Below, in pieces: positions 53,256 through 62,385 of a stretch of 64,000 bases of DNA. The notes beneath the pieces are model-generated. The model was given only the letters and a program-made list of their open reading frames with translations. It was not told the DNA's origin and made no database searches. Each line of letters opens with the position of its first letter. Position 1 is the stretch's first letter. The translations under genes were made by a program, and so were the position numbers. Source of the stretch: Flavobacterium sp. 140616W15 (GTDB lineage Bacteria; Bacteroidota; Bacteroidia; Flavobacteriales; Flavobacteriaceae); assembly GCF_003668995.1 (NCBI RefSeq), contig NZ_CP033068.1:434001-498000 (forward strand), in the 5' to 3' direction.

Positions 53256-53332
53256 TTTCTCCTCGCTTGCACGAGCGGGACGCTCGCGCAAGCATATAAA
53301 CACTTCATAACTCCTGTTTATTAGTTAACACT

Positions 53333-53659
53333 CTAAGAATCTTCACCAACCATCTCACTAACATCACTTAAAAACTCAAATTCATCCATAGGAAACATAT
53401 GCAGTACAGTTTCCAAAATCAGACTGACATTAATAACTTCATTTTTGTTTTTCTCAGATAGTTTATGAGTTTCCTCATCGAGAGCCAGAATGCATAATTT
53501 TATCATATCGGTAATAACACAACCCAAATCATAATAATTTACGAACTTAATTTGAGCGACATAAGCTTTCGACTTGTCGTTAGCAGGTTTTAATGTATGA
53601 AAATGTAAGGCAGTTAATCTTTTGAGATTCTCTAAAGTTTTAGTTTCATTGGTTTCCAT
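53333..53659 (-). CDS. Small conserved hypothetical protein, 108 aa (paralogue of the 15.7-kb gene)
   Basis: Cytoplasmic helical protein, METNETKTLENLKRLTALHF, then CVITDMIKLCILALDEETHK and VINVSLILETVLHMFPMDEF. Aligned by eye with the protein at 15654-16001 it shares the DxxK-x-IL-Lx-E and INVxxxLExxLxxxPxxE pattern over about 60 residues, so both belong to one small family. It stands between the reverse-transcriptase cassette and an XRE regulator, on the opposite strand. Function unknown. Confidence 0.72.
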   Translation of the reverse strand: METNETKTLENLKRLTALHFHTLKPANDKSKAYVAQIKFVNYYDLGCVITDMIKLCILALDEETHKLSEKNKNEVINVSLILETVLHMFPMDEFEFLSDVSEMVGEDS

Positions 53660-53865
53660 GATTGTATGTGTTTTAGTTAGAATTGTTAATCGTTTTATAA
53701 TTTGACTTTTATAAATTTATTATAAGAAAAATTGTACTTTTGTTTAATTCGCTGCAAGAAAGAAATAGATTGTGCGGTATCAAATCATTTTTTGCTGTAT
53801 TGTACGGCGCTAAATATGTTTTTTACATATTGCCATTTATTATACTTAATTATTATCTTTGAATT

Positions 53866-54273
53866 ATGAGCACACTTACAAAACCAAATCATATAGGGCG
53901 AAAAATTAGCCGTATTCGTGAACTTCGTGATATGAAACAGGAAGCTTTGGCACAAGCTTTAGGAACTAACCAACAGGCTGTATCTGCTATCGAAAACAGT
54001 GAAACAATAGACGAAGAAAAACTAATCGAAGTAGCAAAAGCACTTGGCGTAACGGTTGATGCCATTAAGAATTTTACAGAAGAAGGTGTGATTAATTATT
54101 TTAATACTTTCAATGAAAGTCCTAACAACTATTTTGGACTTAATAACTGTACATTCAATCCGTTAGATAAATTAATGGAAACAGTAGAAGAAAATAAAAA
54201 ACTTTACGAGCGTTTGCTTCAAGCTGAAAAGGATAAAATCGAATATTTAGAAAAATTACTAAAAGGGAAATAA
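53866..54273 (+). CDS. XRE-family helix-turn-helix regulator
   Basis: 135 residues. The HTH_3 domain occupies about 8-68 (GRKISRIRELRDMKQEALAQ, NQQAVSAIENSETIDEEKLI, LGVTVDAIKNF). A linker with several Asn and Phe and a C-terminal helix (ETVEENKKLYERLLQAEKDK) follow, probably for dimerisation. It is not adjacent to a toxin partner that I can recognise. It is followed by a strong terminator, so it is a single-gene transcript. Its target is unknown. Confidence 0.92.
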   Translation: MSTLTKPNHIGRKISRIRELRDMKQEALAQALGTNQQAVSAIENSETIDEEKLIEVAKALGVTVDAIKNFTEEGVINYFNTFNESPNNYFGLNNCTFNPLDKLMETVEENKKLYERLLQAEKDKIEYLEKLLKGK

Positions 54274-54298
54274 TATTCTCGATAAAGATTTAATTTTA

Positions 54299-54330
54299 AA
54301 AAAACAGCTCCATCTAGAGCTGTTTTTTTG
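54299..54330 (+). terminator. Intrinsic terminator after the XRE gene
   Basis: AAAAACAGCTC and GAGCTGTTTTT arms around CATCTA, then more T. Confidence 0.85.
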
Positions 54331-54411
54331 TTGTTATTTTCTTGTTTTTTTATGAGAGAAATGATTTAAAGAATTACTTATTATTTTTAAGTTTGGGGAA
54401 AATTAGAAATT

Positions 54412-55215
54412 ATGACACATCAACAAATCTTAGATAAACTGGCTGCAAAATCATTAGTTCAAAATATTGATGAGGATTTGGCAAGACTTACTGGTACTGT
54501 GATGAGGTACGCCAAGCATGATAAAGAAATAGCTGCCAATCTAACTAATTATATACTTCCTAAAATGGTACTGCGCTGGAATTGCATATTAGAAGCAGAT
54601 AGTTCAGAAGTGACAATTAATTATAAACGTAAAGCCTATATCGCTTTAGCATTAACGCTTCATAAATATGGGCTAACAGATGAAATAATCAAAGAAAAGG
54701 CAATAGATGCGATTGATGACTTAAATAAAGAAGTTGTTTTAAGTGATGATTTTTTTAGAAAAACGGCAGAGATAAAAGCTTTCATAAATTCTAAAGCGAC
54801 TGAATTAAAACGAATACCATCATCTCCAGATAATATTACTTTTTACAGACCGAAGGATGTAATTTCTATTCAATTAGGGAAACAATATTTCTGTGCCTAT
54901 ATACATAGCCACGAACGCCCAAATGAAAGTCCGATACTTGAATTTTATGATAAGATATTTGATAGTGTTCCTAAAATTGAAGCATTAGAAAAAATAAAAG
55001 CAAAAGGAAGAATGTATGACAGTGGTGTCACACGAGTTTCTAAATTTTCGGTTGCAGGAATTAAATTTTTACCAGACTTGGCAAATCAAATCAAATTAAT
55101 CGCAGCTTGTGTTGAAACTCCACCTTCTAATACCCATTTAGATGAACCGGTGGGTTTGTATACCATAACAGATATTTTTGGAATTCAGGATGATATTGAC
55201 AACTTGTTTAAGTAA
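54412..55215 (+). CDS. Hypothetical cytoplasmic protein, 267 aa
   Basis: The first half is helical (MTHQQILDKLAAKSLVQNID, RLTGTVMRYAKHDKEIAANL), and the second half has strands around FYRPKDVISIQLGKQYFCAY, ILEFYDKIFDSVPKIEAL and VGLYTITDIFGIQDD. The second half slightly recalls immunity-type folds that begin with a FKxGDVxxIPL motif, but the match is too weak to name. No signal peptide. It has its own terminator and lies behind the XRE regulator on the same strand. Function unknown. Confidence 0.65.
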   Translation: MTHQQILDKLAAKSLVQNIDEDLARLTGTVMRYAKHDKEIAANLTNYILPKMVLRWNCILEADSSEVTINYKRKAYIALALTLHKYGLTDEIIKEKAIDAIDDLNKEVVLSDDFFRKTAEIKAFINSKATELKRIPSSPDNITFYRPKDVISIQLGKQYFCAYIHSHERPNESPILEFYDKIFDSVPKIEALEKIKAKGRMYDSGVTRVSKFSVAGIKFLPDLANQIKLIAACVETPPSNTHLDEPVGLYTITDIFGIQDDIDNLFK

Positions 55216-55249
55216 GCTTTATTTTAATAGCAAAGAGCGAATAAGAAAA

Positions 55250-55289
55250 AAACAAACCCCAATTCTCTAGAGAGTTGGGGTTTGTTTGT
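55250..55289. terminator. Bidirectional terminator between the 267-aa gene and the 55.3-kb gene
   Basis: Near-perfect palindrome, ACAAACCCCAACTCTC-type arms with centre CTAGAG; T-rich and A-rich flanks on both sides suit the two convergent genes. Confidence 0.85.
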
Positions 55290-55334
55290 AATAACTAAAA
55301 TAGCAATTGTCTTGCTTTGCAAAAAGTTGCTAAA

Positions 55335-55715
55335 TTAACGACGAAAAGCTGGGCTTTGATTAACCGTTTCGTCAGTTGTTTTGTTTGCTTTAGAAGATTT
55401 TACAACAATTTCGTGTTTTACTTTCTTAGCATTGTTCTGTAATTCAAGGTAGTACGTTCCTGCAGGGTATGCTTCTAAGCTTAATGTTTTTGAAATTTCT
55501 AATTCATTAGTAGCTATTCCTTTGTATATCAAATGATTCTCGTTGTCAAAAATTGAAAAACTTGATTTTTGTTCCCCGTTTAAGGTAAAACTAACTACTT
55601 TGCCATTTCCGGTTTTTATATTTAAAATATAATCTCCCTTTCCATCAATTGCATAAGTACTCATCGTTGTCAAAAAAATAACCAATACTAAGCTTAATCC
55701 TAAAATCTTCTTCAT
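55335..55715 (-). CDS. Secreted DUF3244-like protein, 126 aa
   Basis: Starts at the ATG at 55715 (MKKILGLSLVLVIFLTTMST, signal peptide to about residue 22); the nine codons upstream would only lengthen the N-terminus. The mature part is one Ig-like or fibronectin-like domain (VVSFTLNGEQKSSFSIFDNE, LEAYPAGTYYLELQNNAKKV) like the DUF3244/T9SS-associated beta sandwiches, followed by a disordered basic tail ending FRR. It is probably periplasmic or surface-exposed. Function unknown; single gene with its own terminator. Confidence 0.72.
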   Translation of the reverse strand: MKKILGLSLVLVIFLTTMSTYAIDGKGDYILNIKTGNGKVVSFTLNGEQKSSFSIFDNENHLIYKGIATNELEISKTLSLEAYPAGTYYLELQNNAKKVKHEIVVKSSKANKTTDETVNQSPAFRR

Positions 55716-56188
55716 GTCTTTGTTTTTTGTTTTAATTTTCAAATCGCGGTGCGCAAAACTACAAATAGTTTGTTAACTGCAAAATATTTTTTATGTTAAA
55801 TTCATGGCCTAAGTCGTTGATTTAAAAGTGTTTCTGTTCGACCTGTGATTATATACGGATTTATAGCGGCTTTGGATTTTATTTTATCACTTTTTTTAAT
55901 CAACACTTTGCGATTTTGTAGTAATTGGCGTATAAAAAATGATTTTAAAGCAAAAAAAATTTGGATAAATGTCTTGTTTTTGAATATTTAGCACTCTTTT
56001 AAATAAAAAAACAACTCTTTTAAGAAATAAGTTCCAACCGAAAACTCTTCGGTAGCTGTGGCTAAAAAAATAAATCTACATCATTTTGTATGTAAGAAAA
56101 AATTATATTTACATTCTTGTTTTTCAATATTGTAACAAACAAGCATCAATTAGTTAGATTTAATCAAACAATCAAAATTATAACCTTC
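55716..56188. other. Non-coding gap between the 126-aa gene and the M13 peptidase
   Basis: AT-rich divergent upstream region of about 470 bases. A frame open into it from the right (to 56117) lacks coding character. I see no repeat, RNA or certain promoter. Confidence 0.4.
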
Positions 56189-58228
56189 ATGAATTTATTT
56201 AGAACACTTATCGTATTTACTCTTACGGGAATAGTTGTTTCAAGCTGTGGCAAAAAAGAGCCAGCAGTATTTCCGGATCCTTTAATAACCAATCGTGATA
56301 CAACGATTAATCCAGCAGATGATTTTTTTAATTATGCCAATAATGGTTGGTTTAAGAAACATCCAATTCCGAGTACCGATAGCAGTAATGGTATTGGGAG
56401 GATTGTTATGGATACAATTAATGAACAAATAAAAACGATTTGCGAAAAATCGGCTGCAGATGAATCGGCTGCAAAAGGAAGTAACAAACAAAAAATAGGC
56501 GGTTTCTATGCTTCGGGTATGGATACGATTGCTATCGAAAAAGCAGGATTGTCTCCGCTTAATAGCGAAATGAAAAAAATTGCTGCTATAAAAGATGTTC
56601 CTTCTTTGGTAAATTCTATAGCGCATTTACAAACTATTGGAGCTAGTCCGGCCTTTTCATTTTATGTAAGTCAGGATGATAAAATAAGCACAAAATATGC
56701 GTTGTTTTTTGGACAGGGCGGATTAGGGATGGATGAAAGAGGCTTTTATCTTGATACTGATAAGCGAAATACATCTATTCGTAAGGAGTATTTAACGCAT
56801 CTTAAAACGATGATGAAATTTACTGGCGAGGACGAAGCTACGGCTGCTAAAAGCGCTGCAACTATCATGAAACTGGAAACTGATCTGGCAAAATCTTCTC
56901 GTAAACTAGAAGAGCTTAGAGATCCTATAAAAAACTACAATAAACTTACAGTAGAACAATTTAGCAAAACGACTCCCAATATCGATTGGAAAACAGTTTT
57001 ACCAGTTTTAGGAATTGCCAAAGCTGATTCGGTAATTGTGGGACAGCCAGAATTTTTTACAGCATTAAACGGATTGCTAAAAACACATCCTCTGGAGGAA
57101 TGGAAAACATACCTTAAATGGAATTTGGTTAATTCTTATGCAAGCTATCTAAATGCCGATGTAGAAAAGCAAAATTTCAAATTCTTTTCGACTGTAATGA
57201 ATGGAGTAAGTACTCAAAAACCACGTTGGAAAAGAGTTGTTGGACAAACAAACAGTTACTTAGGCGAATTAATAGGGCAGGTATATGTAGCTGAATACAT
57301 GCCAAAAGGCGTGAAAGAAAAATTACTGGAAATAGGTAATAATATACGTGACGTATTTGCTTTACATATCAAGAAATTAGATTGGATGAGTGATACAACA
57401 AAAGAGAAAGCATTACAAAAATTGAATAAAATCGTTATGAAAGTGGGGTATCCAGATAAATGGAAGGATATGAGTAAACTTGCTGTCGATAAGAATTCTT
57501 ATTGTGGAAATGTAATGAGAGCCAATTCTTGGCATTACAATGATATGGTAAACAAATATGGTAAAGCTGTAGATAGAAACGAATGGAGCATGCAACCACA
57601 AACGTATAATGCGTATTATAATCCGAGTAATAACGAAATTGTGATTCCGGCTTGTAATACGATCGTTCCGGGTTATGAAGGAAGAATGCCTGATGATGCT
57701 ATATTATACGGAATTCTTGGAGGTTCTTTCTTTGGACATGAAATCACACATGGTTTTGATGATCAAGGAAGTCAATATGACGAAAAAGGAAACCTAAATA
57801 ATTGGTGGACTGCTGAAGATTTGAAAAAATTTAAAGCAAAAACGAAGTTGATTGTAGATCAGTATAATAAGTTTACTGTATTAGGTAAGCACGTTAACGG
57901 TGAAGCAACACAAGGAGAAAATATTGCCGATTTAGGTGGTGTTGTAGTAGGTTACGAGGCATTTAAGAAAACAGCTCAGTATAAAAACAATGAGAAAATT
58001 AGCGGATTAACTCCAGATCAGCGTTACTTCCTTTCTTATGCTTATTCTTGGATGATCAATAGAAGAGATGAATCTAAGATTAATCAAATCATGACCGATG
58101 TACATGCTCCTGAGCAATTTAGAGTAAACGGACCATTAAGTAATATGCCTGAATTTTATAAAGCATTTAATGTGAAAAAAGGGGATAAAATGTATCAACC
58201 AGATAGTTTGCGTGTGGTGATTTGGTAA
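56189..58228 (+). CDS. M13-family metallopeptidase lipoprotein (neprilysin-like)
   Basis: 679 residues from the ATG at 56189, which gives a lipoprotein signal (TLTGIVVSSCGKKE). A longer frame to 56117 would place 24 odd residues before it and is rejected. The N-terminal M13 domain begins PADDFFNYANNGWFKKHPIP. The catalytic domain carries the zinc motif HEITH at 517-521 (FFGHEITHGFDDQGSQYD), the third ligand in GENIADLGG, and the closing NxPEF-type stretch (VNGPLSNMPEF). It is an outer-membrane- or periplasm-anchored endopeptidase that cleaves short peptides and may serve nutrition. Monocistronic. Confidence 0.95.
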   Translation: MNLFRTLIVFTLTGIVVSSCGKKEPAVFPDPLITNRDTTINPADDFFNYANNGWFKKHPIPSTDSSNGIGRIVMDTINEQIKTICEKSAADESAAKGSNKQKIGGFYASGMDTIAIEKAGLSPLNSEMKKIAAIKDVPSLVNSIAHLQTIGASPAFSFYVSQDDKISTKYALFFGQGGLGMDERGFYLDTDKRNTSIRKEYLTHLKTMMKFTGEDEATAAKSAATIMKLETDLAKSSRKLEELRDPIKNYNKLTVEQFSKTTPNIDWKTVLPVLGIAKADSVIVGQPEFFTALNGLLKTHPLEEWKTYLKWNLVNSYASYLNADVEKQNFKFFSTVMNGVSTQKPRWKRVVGQTNSYLGELIGQVYVAEYMPKGVKEKLLEIGNNIRDVFALHIKKLDWMSDTTKEKALQKLNKIVMKVGYPDKWKDMSKLAVDKNSYCGNVMRANSWHYNDMVNKYGKAVDRNEWSMQPQTYNAYYNPSNNEIVIPACNTIVPGYEGRMPDDAILYGILGGSFFGHEITHGFDDQGSQYDEKGNLNNWWTAEDLKKFKAKTKLIVDQYNKFTVLGKHVNGEATQGENIADLGGVVVGYEAFKKTAQYKNNEKISGLTPDQRYFLSYAYSWMINRRDESKINQIMTDVHAPEQFRVNGPLSNMPEFYKAFNVKKGDKMYQPDSLRVVIW

Positions 58229-58640
58229 CTTTTTTGAGGCTCAAAGGTTAAAAAAAAGGTACAAAGGTACAGAGGTTTTCTGTAGAGGCGCCCCGCAGTG
58301 CGTCTTTCTTAATGAAACGAAAAGTTAAAAAGAAGTTCTGAGGTTCAAAGGTTTTCTGTAGAGAAGCACTGCAGTGCGTCTTTGTTAAATAGGAGTGAAC
58401 ATAAAGTAACCGTAATTTTATATATAAACTTGCACGATAAATCTCCGCAAGAAACAGGCAGTAAAGTGTCACGTTTCTTGTGGAGATTTTTTTATAAAGG
58501 CAATAGTGTAGTTATTTTATGCTCAATCCAAAACTTTGTCCCTTTGTCCCTTTGCCCCTTTGAGCCTTTTCCCCTCAGTACCTTTTCTAAAACCTTTACC
58601 TCTTTTTTTATATCTTAGAGGCTTAGCAACTCAGAACCTT
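58229..58640. repeat. Non-coding stretch with two kinds of dispersed repeats
   Basis: After the M13 stop come AAAGGTACAGAGG- and TTCTGAGGTTCAAAGG-type units. TTTTCTGTAGAG followed by a GCAGTGCGTCTT end occurs twice (58.28 and 58.34 kb). A hairpin-like CTCCGCAAGAAAC/GTTTCTTGTGGAG pair lies near 58.44-58.49 kb. No gene recognised. Confidence 0.6.
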
Positions 58641-58647
58641 AAAAAAA

Positions 58648-59514
58648 ATGAAAAACTTTAAAATTGTATTGATAGCTGCTTTTTTGTGCAGTTCTTTTTT
58701 GTCTTACGGAGCCAAAGTAGACACGCTACAAATACCAAGTGCAGCGATGGGAAAAACGTATAAAGCGGCAGTTGTTTTGCCCAATTCGTATGCCAAAAGC
58801 AAAGCATCATTTCCAGTATTGTATTTATTGCATGGCGCCTATGGGCATTTTGGAGATTGGCTAAAAAGTATACCAGATAAAAAACTAGTACAAAATTTAT
58901 CCGATCAATACAATTTGATAATCGTAATGCCAGAAGGGGAAACGTTTAGTTTTTACTTGGATAGTCCAGTAAATAAAGAAAGCCAGTTTGAAACGTATAT
59001 CACCAAAGAAGTAATTCAGAAAATAGACAAAACATATCGAACTATTACCGATAGAAAGGGAAGAGTAATCTCGGGACTTTCTATGGGAGGACATGGCGCA
59101 TTGTCCTTATCGGCTAAGCATCCTGATTTATTTTGTGCAGCCGGAAGCATGAGTGGGGCTGTAGATATGGGCGTTATGTTAAATCGAGATTCAGCGGCTG
59201 AGGTTGTAAAGCTAATGCACCCCGTTTTTGGAGATAAAAGCAATGATGTTGAACTGTACAAACAAAACGCCGTTTTAGGAATGGTAGATAAAATAAAAGC
59301 CAATAAACTAGCTTTAATTATAGATTGCGGAGTAGATGATTTTCTGATAGAGCCTAATCGTGAATTACACCGAAGATTGTTGTATAATAAAGTAGCCCAC
59401 GATTATACCGAAAGACCAGGAGCACATACATGGGAATATTGGGAAAATGCATTGCCTTATCATGTATTGTATTTTAGTAAAGTTCTGGCTAAAAATGGTG
59501 TTGTTGTAAATTAA
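58648..59514 (+). CDS. Exported alpha/beta-hydrolase esterase (esterase D/EstA-like)
   Basis: 288 residues with a signal peptide (ending FLSYGAKV). The fold is the esterase/antigen-85-like PF00756 group: FPVLYLLHGAYGHFGDWLKS (oxyanion region), nucleophile S145 in SGLSMGGHGALSL, acid in DCGVDDFLIEPN, and catalytic His in PGAHTWEYWENAL. It would hydrolyse acyl esters in the periplasm, for example acetyl or feruloyl groups on sugars or short-chain esters. It lies between repeat-rich DNA and a lipoprotein gene, without pathway neighbours, so the substrate is open. Confidence 0.92.
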   Translation: MKNFKIVLIAAFLCSSFLSYGAKVDTLQIPSAAMGKTYKAAVVLPNSYAKSKASFPVLYLLHGAYGHFGDWLKSIPDKKLVQNLSDQYNLIIVMPEGETFSFYLDSPVNKESQFETYITKEVIQKIDKTYRTITDRKGRVISGLSMGGHGALSLSAKHPDLFCAAGSMSGAVDMGVMLNRDSAAEVVKLMHPVFGDKSNDVELYKQNAVLGMVDKIKANKLALIIDCGVDDFLIEPNRELHRRLLYNKVAHDYTERPGAHTWEYWENALPYHVLYFSKVLAKNGVVVN

Positions 59515-59784
59515 ATATAACCAATTAGCTATGAGAAAGAAATATGTTTCTTTTTGCGTTCTTTTTTATACATAATAACTGTGCTTTGATGAGTGAAATG
59601 TACTATTTATGAATTATATCTAATATAATTTTAAAAATAACGTTGTGTGATATTCGTGTTTTTGGCTGAAAACTAATAAGATATGAATATTTTTATAATA
59701 TTTATCGAATAAATCGTCACTGATTATTTTTTTTGGTTTGATTTTTGGAATACCTTTATGTATAAAAACTTAAAAATAAAAAAC

Positions 59785-60330
59785 ATGAAAAAGATAATTA
59801 CACTTTTTGCGATTATAGGGTTAGTCGCATTTTCTAGTTGCGAAGGACCAGAAGGACCAGAAGGACCTCCGGGATATGATGGACTTCCAGGACCTCCGGG
59901 ATTTGTGAGTAAAGTCATGGAAATTAGAAATAAAGATTTTGCATATAATAATGTTGATGGTTTTTATATGTCAGGCGTATTCAATCCACTTATAGGAGAT
60001 GCTAGTACTATATTAATTTACAGGTTAGTGGGGACAATAGATGCAAGTACTCCAATTTGGCAATTAATTCCAGTTAATATTTCTCTAACTAATAATCGTG
60101 AGGTTTATTATGATTATGATTTTAGTAAGGAAGATTTTAAAATCTATGTGCGTGCTAATTATGATTTAGAAACTACTGCAGGAGATTTTCTAGATAATCA
60201 AACATTTAGAATAGTAATTATTCCAGGAGCTTTTACAGGTAAATCAGTTAATAAACCTGATTTCTCAGATTACAATGAAGTTATCAAGAAATATAATATT
60301 GATGATAGTAAAGTTAAGGAATTGAATTAA
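59785..60330 (+). CDS. Collagen-like lipoprotein, 181 aa
   Basis: From the ATG at 59785 (MKKIITLFAIIGLVAFSSCE) the lipobox Cys is directly followed by a short collagen-like tract of six or seven Gly-x-y triplets (EGPEGPEGPPGYDGLPGPPG). A beta-rich domain of about 150 residues follows. A 9-codon upstream extension is possible but would spoil the signal. Proteins of this design (Cys, Gly-Pro tract, one globular domain) recur as surface lipoproteins in Flavobacteria. Function unknown. It converges on the T9SS protein across a shared terminator. Confidence 0.8.
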   Translation: MKKIITLFAIIGLVAFSSCEGPEGPEGPPGYDGLPGPPGFVSKVMEIRNKDFAYNNVDGFYMSGVFNPLIGDASTILIYRLVGTIDASTPIWQLIPVNISLTNNREVYYDYDFSKEDFKIYVRANYDLETTAGDFLDNQTFRIVIIPGAFTGKSVNKPDFSDYNEVIKKYNIDDSKVKELN

Positions 60331-60351
60331 TTTTTTTACAATAGAAACAAA

Positions 60352-60386
60352 AAAGAAGCCGTCTCAAGATGTTGAGACGGCTTCCT
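60352..60386. terminator. Bidirectional terminator between the collagen-like and T9SS genes
   Basis: GAAGCCGTCTCAA paired with TTGAGACGGCTTC around GATG, flanked by A-rich and T-rich runs. Confidence 0.85.
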
Positions 60387-60402
60387 TATATTTTATATAT
60401 TG

Positions 60403-62238
60403 CTAGTTGGTTTTTATAAATGTTAATTGTGAATTTCCTCTCCCACCTCTTCTTCCATCTCCTCCAGTATTCTCAATGTTTATAAAATAGGTTCCAATGA
60501 CTAAATTAGAAACATCTATACTTATTAGGTTTTCATTTATCACAGAAAAATTAGCACTTACATTTGTTCCCATTATATTTGCTATAGATATCTTTGTACT
60601 CGACAAAAGATAGTCAGTTGACTTGTTTTCCACGTATATGATTGAAGAAGCAGGATTTGGATATGCAATTAATGTTGGAGTGCCATACATTCTTCCAGCT
60701 TGTACATTTGTTTCGTTGCTATATGAATTTGATGTATAATTTTTATTGTTAATTCTGTAATTAATAGTTGCAATTCTTCTGTAATTATAGGTAGTTTCTA
60801 CAATTAAGCCACCTCTTGTTCCTATAATAAATTGTAATGGTGTAGGAAGGTAATCTTTTGATGTTGCACCAGTAATATTTGACCATGTGCCATATTGATT
60901 TGGTCTCGTATTGGTTATTGCCTGGCTTTGCCATTGATAAGTTATATTTATATTTTGGACATTTTGTGTTTTTTCGATAGCAGCTGAAGAGCCAGTAATT
61001 AAGGATGGATTTTCAATTTGTTGTAAAGCAGAGTCCATAGCTAAAACCTGATCACAACAAATCACATTATTATTTTTTAGAGTTCTAGGAATGATCTTTA
61101 AAATATTACTAGCATTACTTAAATTTTTATAGAACGCAATTCGTCTAATAACTAGGTAATTATCTTCGAATTTTGGGATCTTTGTTAGAGCAGTATACTC
61201 TAGAAATACAGAATTTTCATTTTCGATAGTAATCCAATTTTTAACTAAAAAATCGTCATTTTGATCTGTTATTGCATACTGCCACTCATAACGATCTATA
61301 GTAGCAAAAGTATCTCCCCTTAATGGAACATGGTATGGGTTTTCAAGAATATTTAAATTTACTCTGGCAGATGCTCTATCACTATATATTTGTTTTGGGT
61401 TTGAATCTATAATTTCAACAAAGCCATTTGTATCGTTACCCCCTTCGATTAAAATTTTGTTGATTATTGGAGTAGGAATTATCTTTATATTAATTGGATT
61501 ACTGTCATTAAATGGGAAATTTGATCCTATTCTTCTTTTGAAAGTTGCTGGTTCGGTTAAATAGTCTGTGATCAATACATTACTCCTGTCTTGAGAATAA
61601 TTTATGCCTGTATAAGTTGAGTTAGGGAATTTACTATCAATAATTTTAAGCCATGAAGTTGAAGTTTTTAATTTATCTACTGTAGAAGCTACTAATGGAG
61701 CAGGTCTATCTCCATATCTAATAGTTTGATTACAGCATAATGTGTTTTTGAAATTTGGATCTGTGACCGGTGGTGTCACTGGTGGTATTACTGGTGGTAT
61801 TACTGGTGGTGTTGTTCCACTTTTAATGACAGAAATATTAGAGCTTTTATAAGTTAATCCAGAGAAAGTTTTATATTCTGCATAAATATATCCTTGTGAA
61901 GTATTAAAGTCGCTGGCAGATAAAGCTACAACAAAACTACGAGAAGCAAATTTGCCTTCACCAAAAAATAATGCACCGCCATTCCCCCCAATAACAATGT
62001 TAGCATTTAGACCATTTAAAGAGTATATACTTATTGTTCCATTGTTTCCAGGTATAGATGGCATTTCAACTGTAACTCCTAATGAAACACTTGATGTAGG
62101 AGTTGATTCAAGGTTAATAGGTCCCGAGGTGTAACTTTTGCCATTTACAACTTGTGGTGTAAGGGTTACTTTTTGCCCAAATAAAATAGACGTATTAAAT
62201 AAGAGCAATAAAATGTAATAAAAGTATTTCTTTTTCAT
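60403..62238 (-). CDS. Secreted protein with T9SS type A C-terminal sorting domain
   Basis: 611 residues: signal peptide (YYILLLLFNTSILFGQ), a beta-rich N-terminal domain, a Pro-Val linker (about 143-160; TTPPVIPPVIPPVTPPVT), a long beta-rich middle part, and a C-terminal T9SS type A sorting domain of about 80 residues opening with TPTLIAYPNPASSIIYVEN and closing with GTYFINIENTGG. An unusual GGDGRRGGRGNSQ insertion sits near the end. The domain sends the protein through the type IX system to the cell surface or medium, a Bacteroidota hallmark. No enzymatic domain was recognised; adhesin-like. Confidence 0.87.
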   Translation of the reverse strand: MKKKYFYYILLLLFNTSILFGQKVTLTPQVVNGKSYTSGPINLESTPTSSVSLGVTVEMPSIPGNNGTISIYSLNGLNANIVIGGNGGALFFGEGKFASRSFVVALSASDFNTSQGYIYAEYKTFSGLTYKSSNISVIKSGTTPPVIPPVIPPVTPPVTDPNFKNTLCCNQTIRYGDRPAPLVASTVDKLKTSTSWLKIIDSKFPNSTYTGINYSQDRSNVLITDYLTEPATFKRRIGSNFPFNDSNPINIKIIPTPIINKILIEGGNDTNGFVEIIDSNPKQIYSDRASARVNLNILENPYHVPLRGDTFATIDRYEWQYAITDQNDDFLVKNWITIENENSVFLEYTALTKIPKFEDNYLVIRRIAFYKNLSNASNILKIIPRTLKNNNVICCDQVLAMDSALQQIENPSLITGSSAAIEKTQNVQNINITYQWQSQAITNTRPNQYGTWSNITGATSKDYLPTPLQFIIGTRGGLIVETTYNYRRIATINYRINNKNYTSNSYSNETNVQAGRMYGTPTLIAYPNPASSIIYVENKSTDYLLSSTKISIANIMGTNVSANFSVINENLISIDVSNLVIGTYFINIENTGGDGRRGGRGNSQLTFIKTN

Positions 62239-62385
62239 AAGCTGAAATTTTTAAATTAATAACTAATGTAATGTTTTATTTATTAAATCGAGTTAAATAT
62301 GTTATTTTTCTTATAATTTAACATTTAGGTGAGGAGAAATGAAAAAAAAGTGAATGTAGAAATGAGAGAATGAGAAAAGTAAGAT

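Noticed and set aside
59724..59918. Minus-strand frame with collagen-like GGPGSPSYPGG sequence
   Set aside because: Antisense of the real collagen-like tract; Gly-Pro codons read as Gly-Pro-rich on both strands. The plus-strand gene has the lipoprotein signal.
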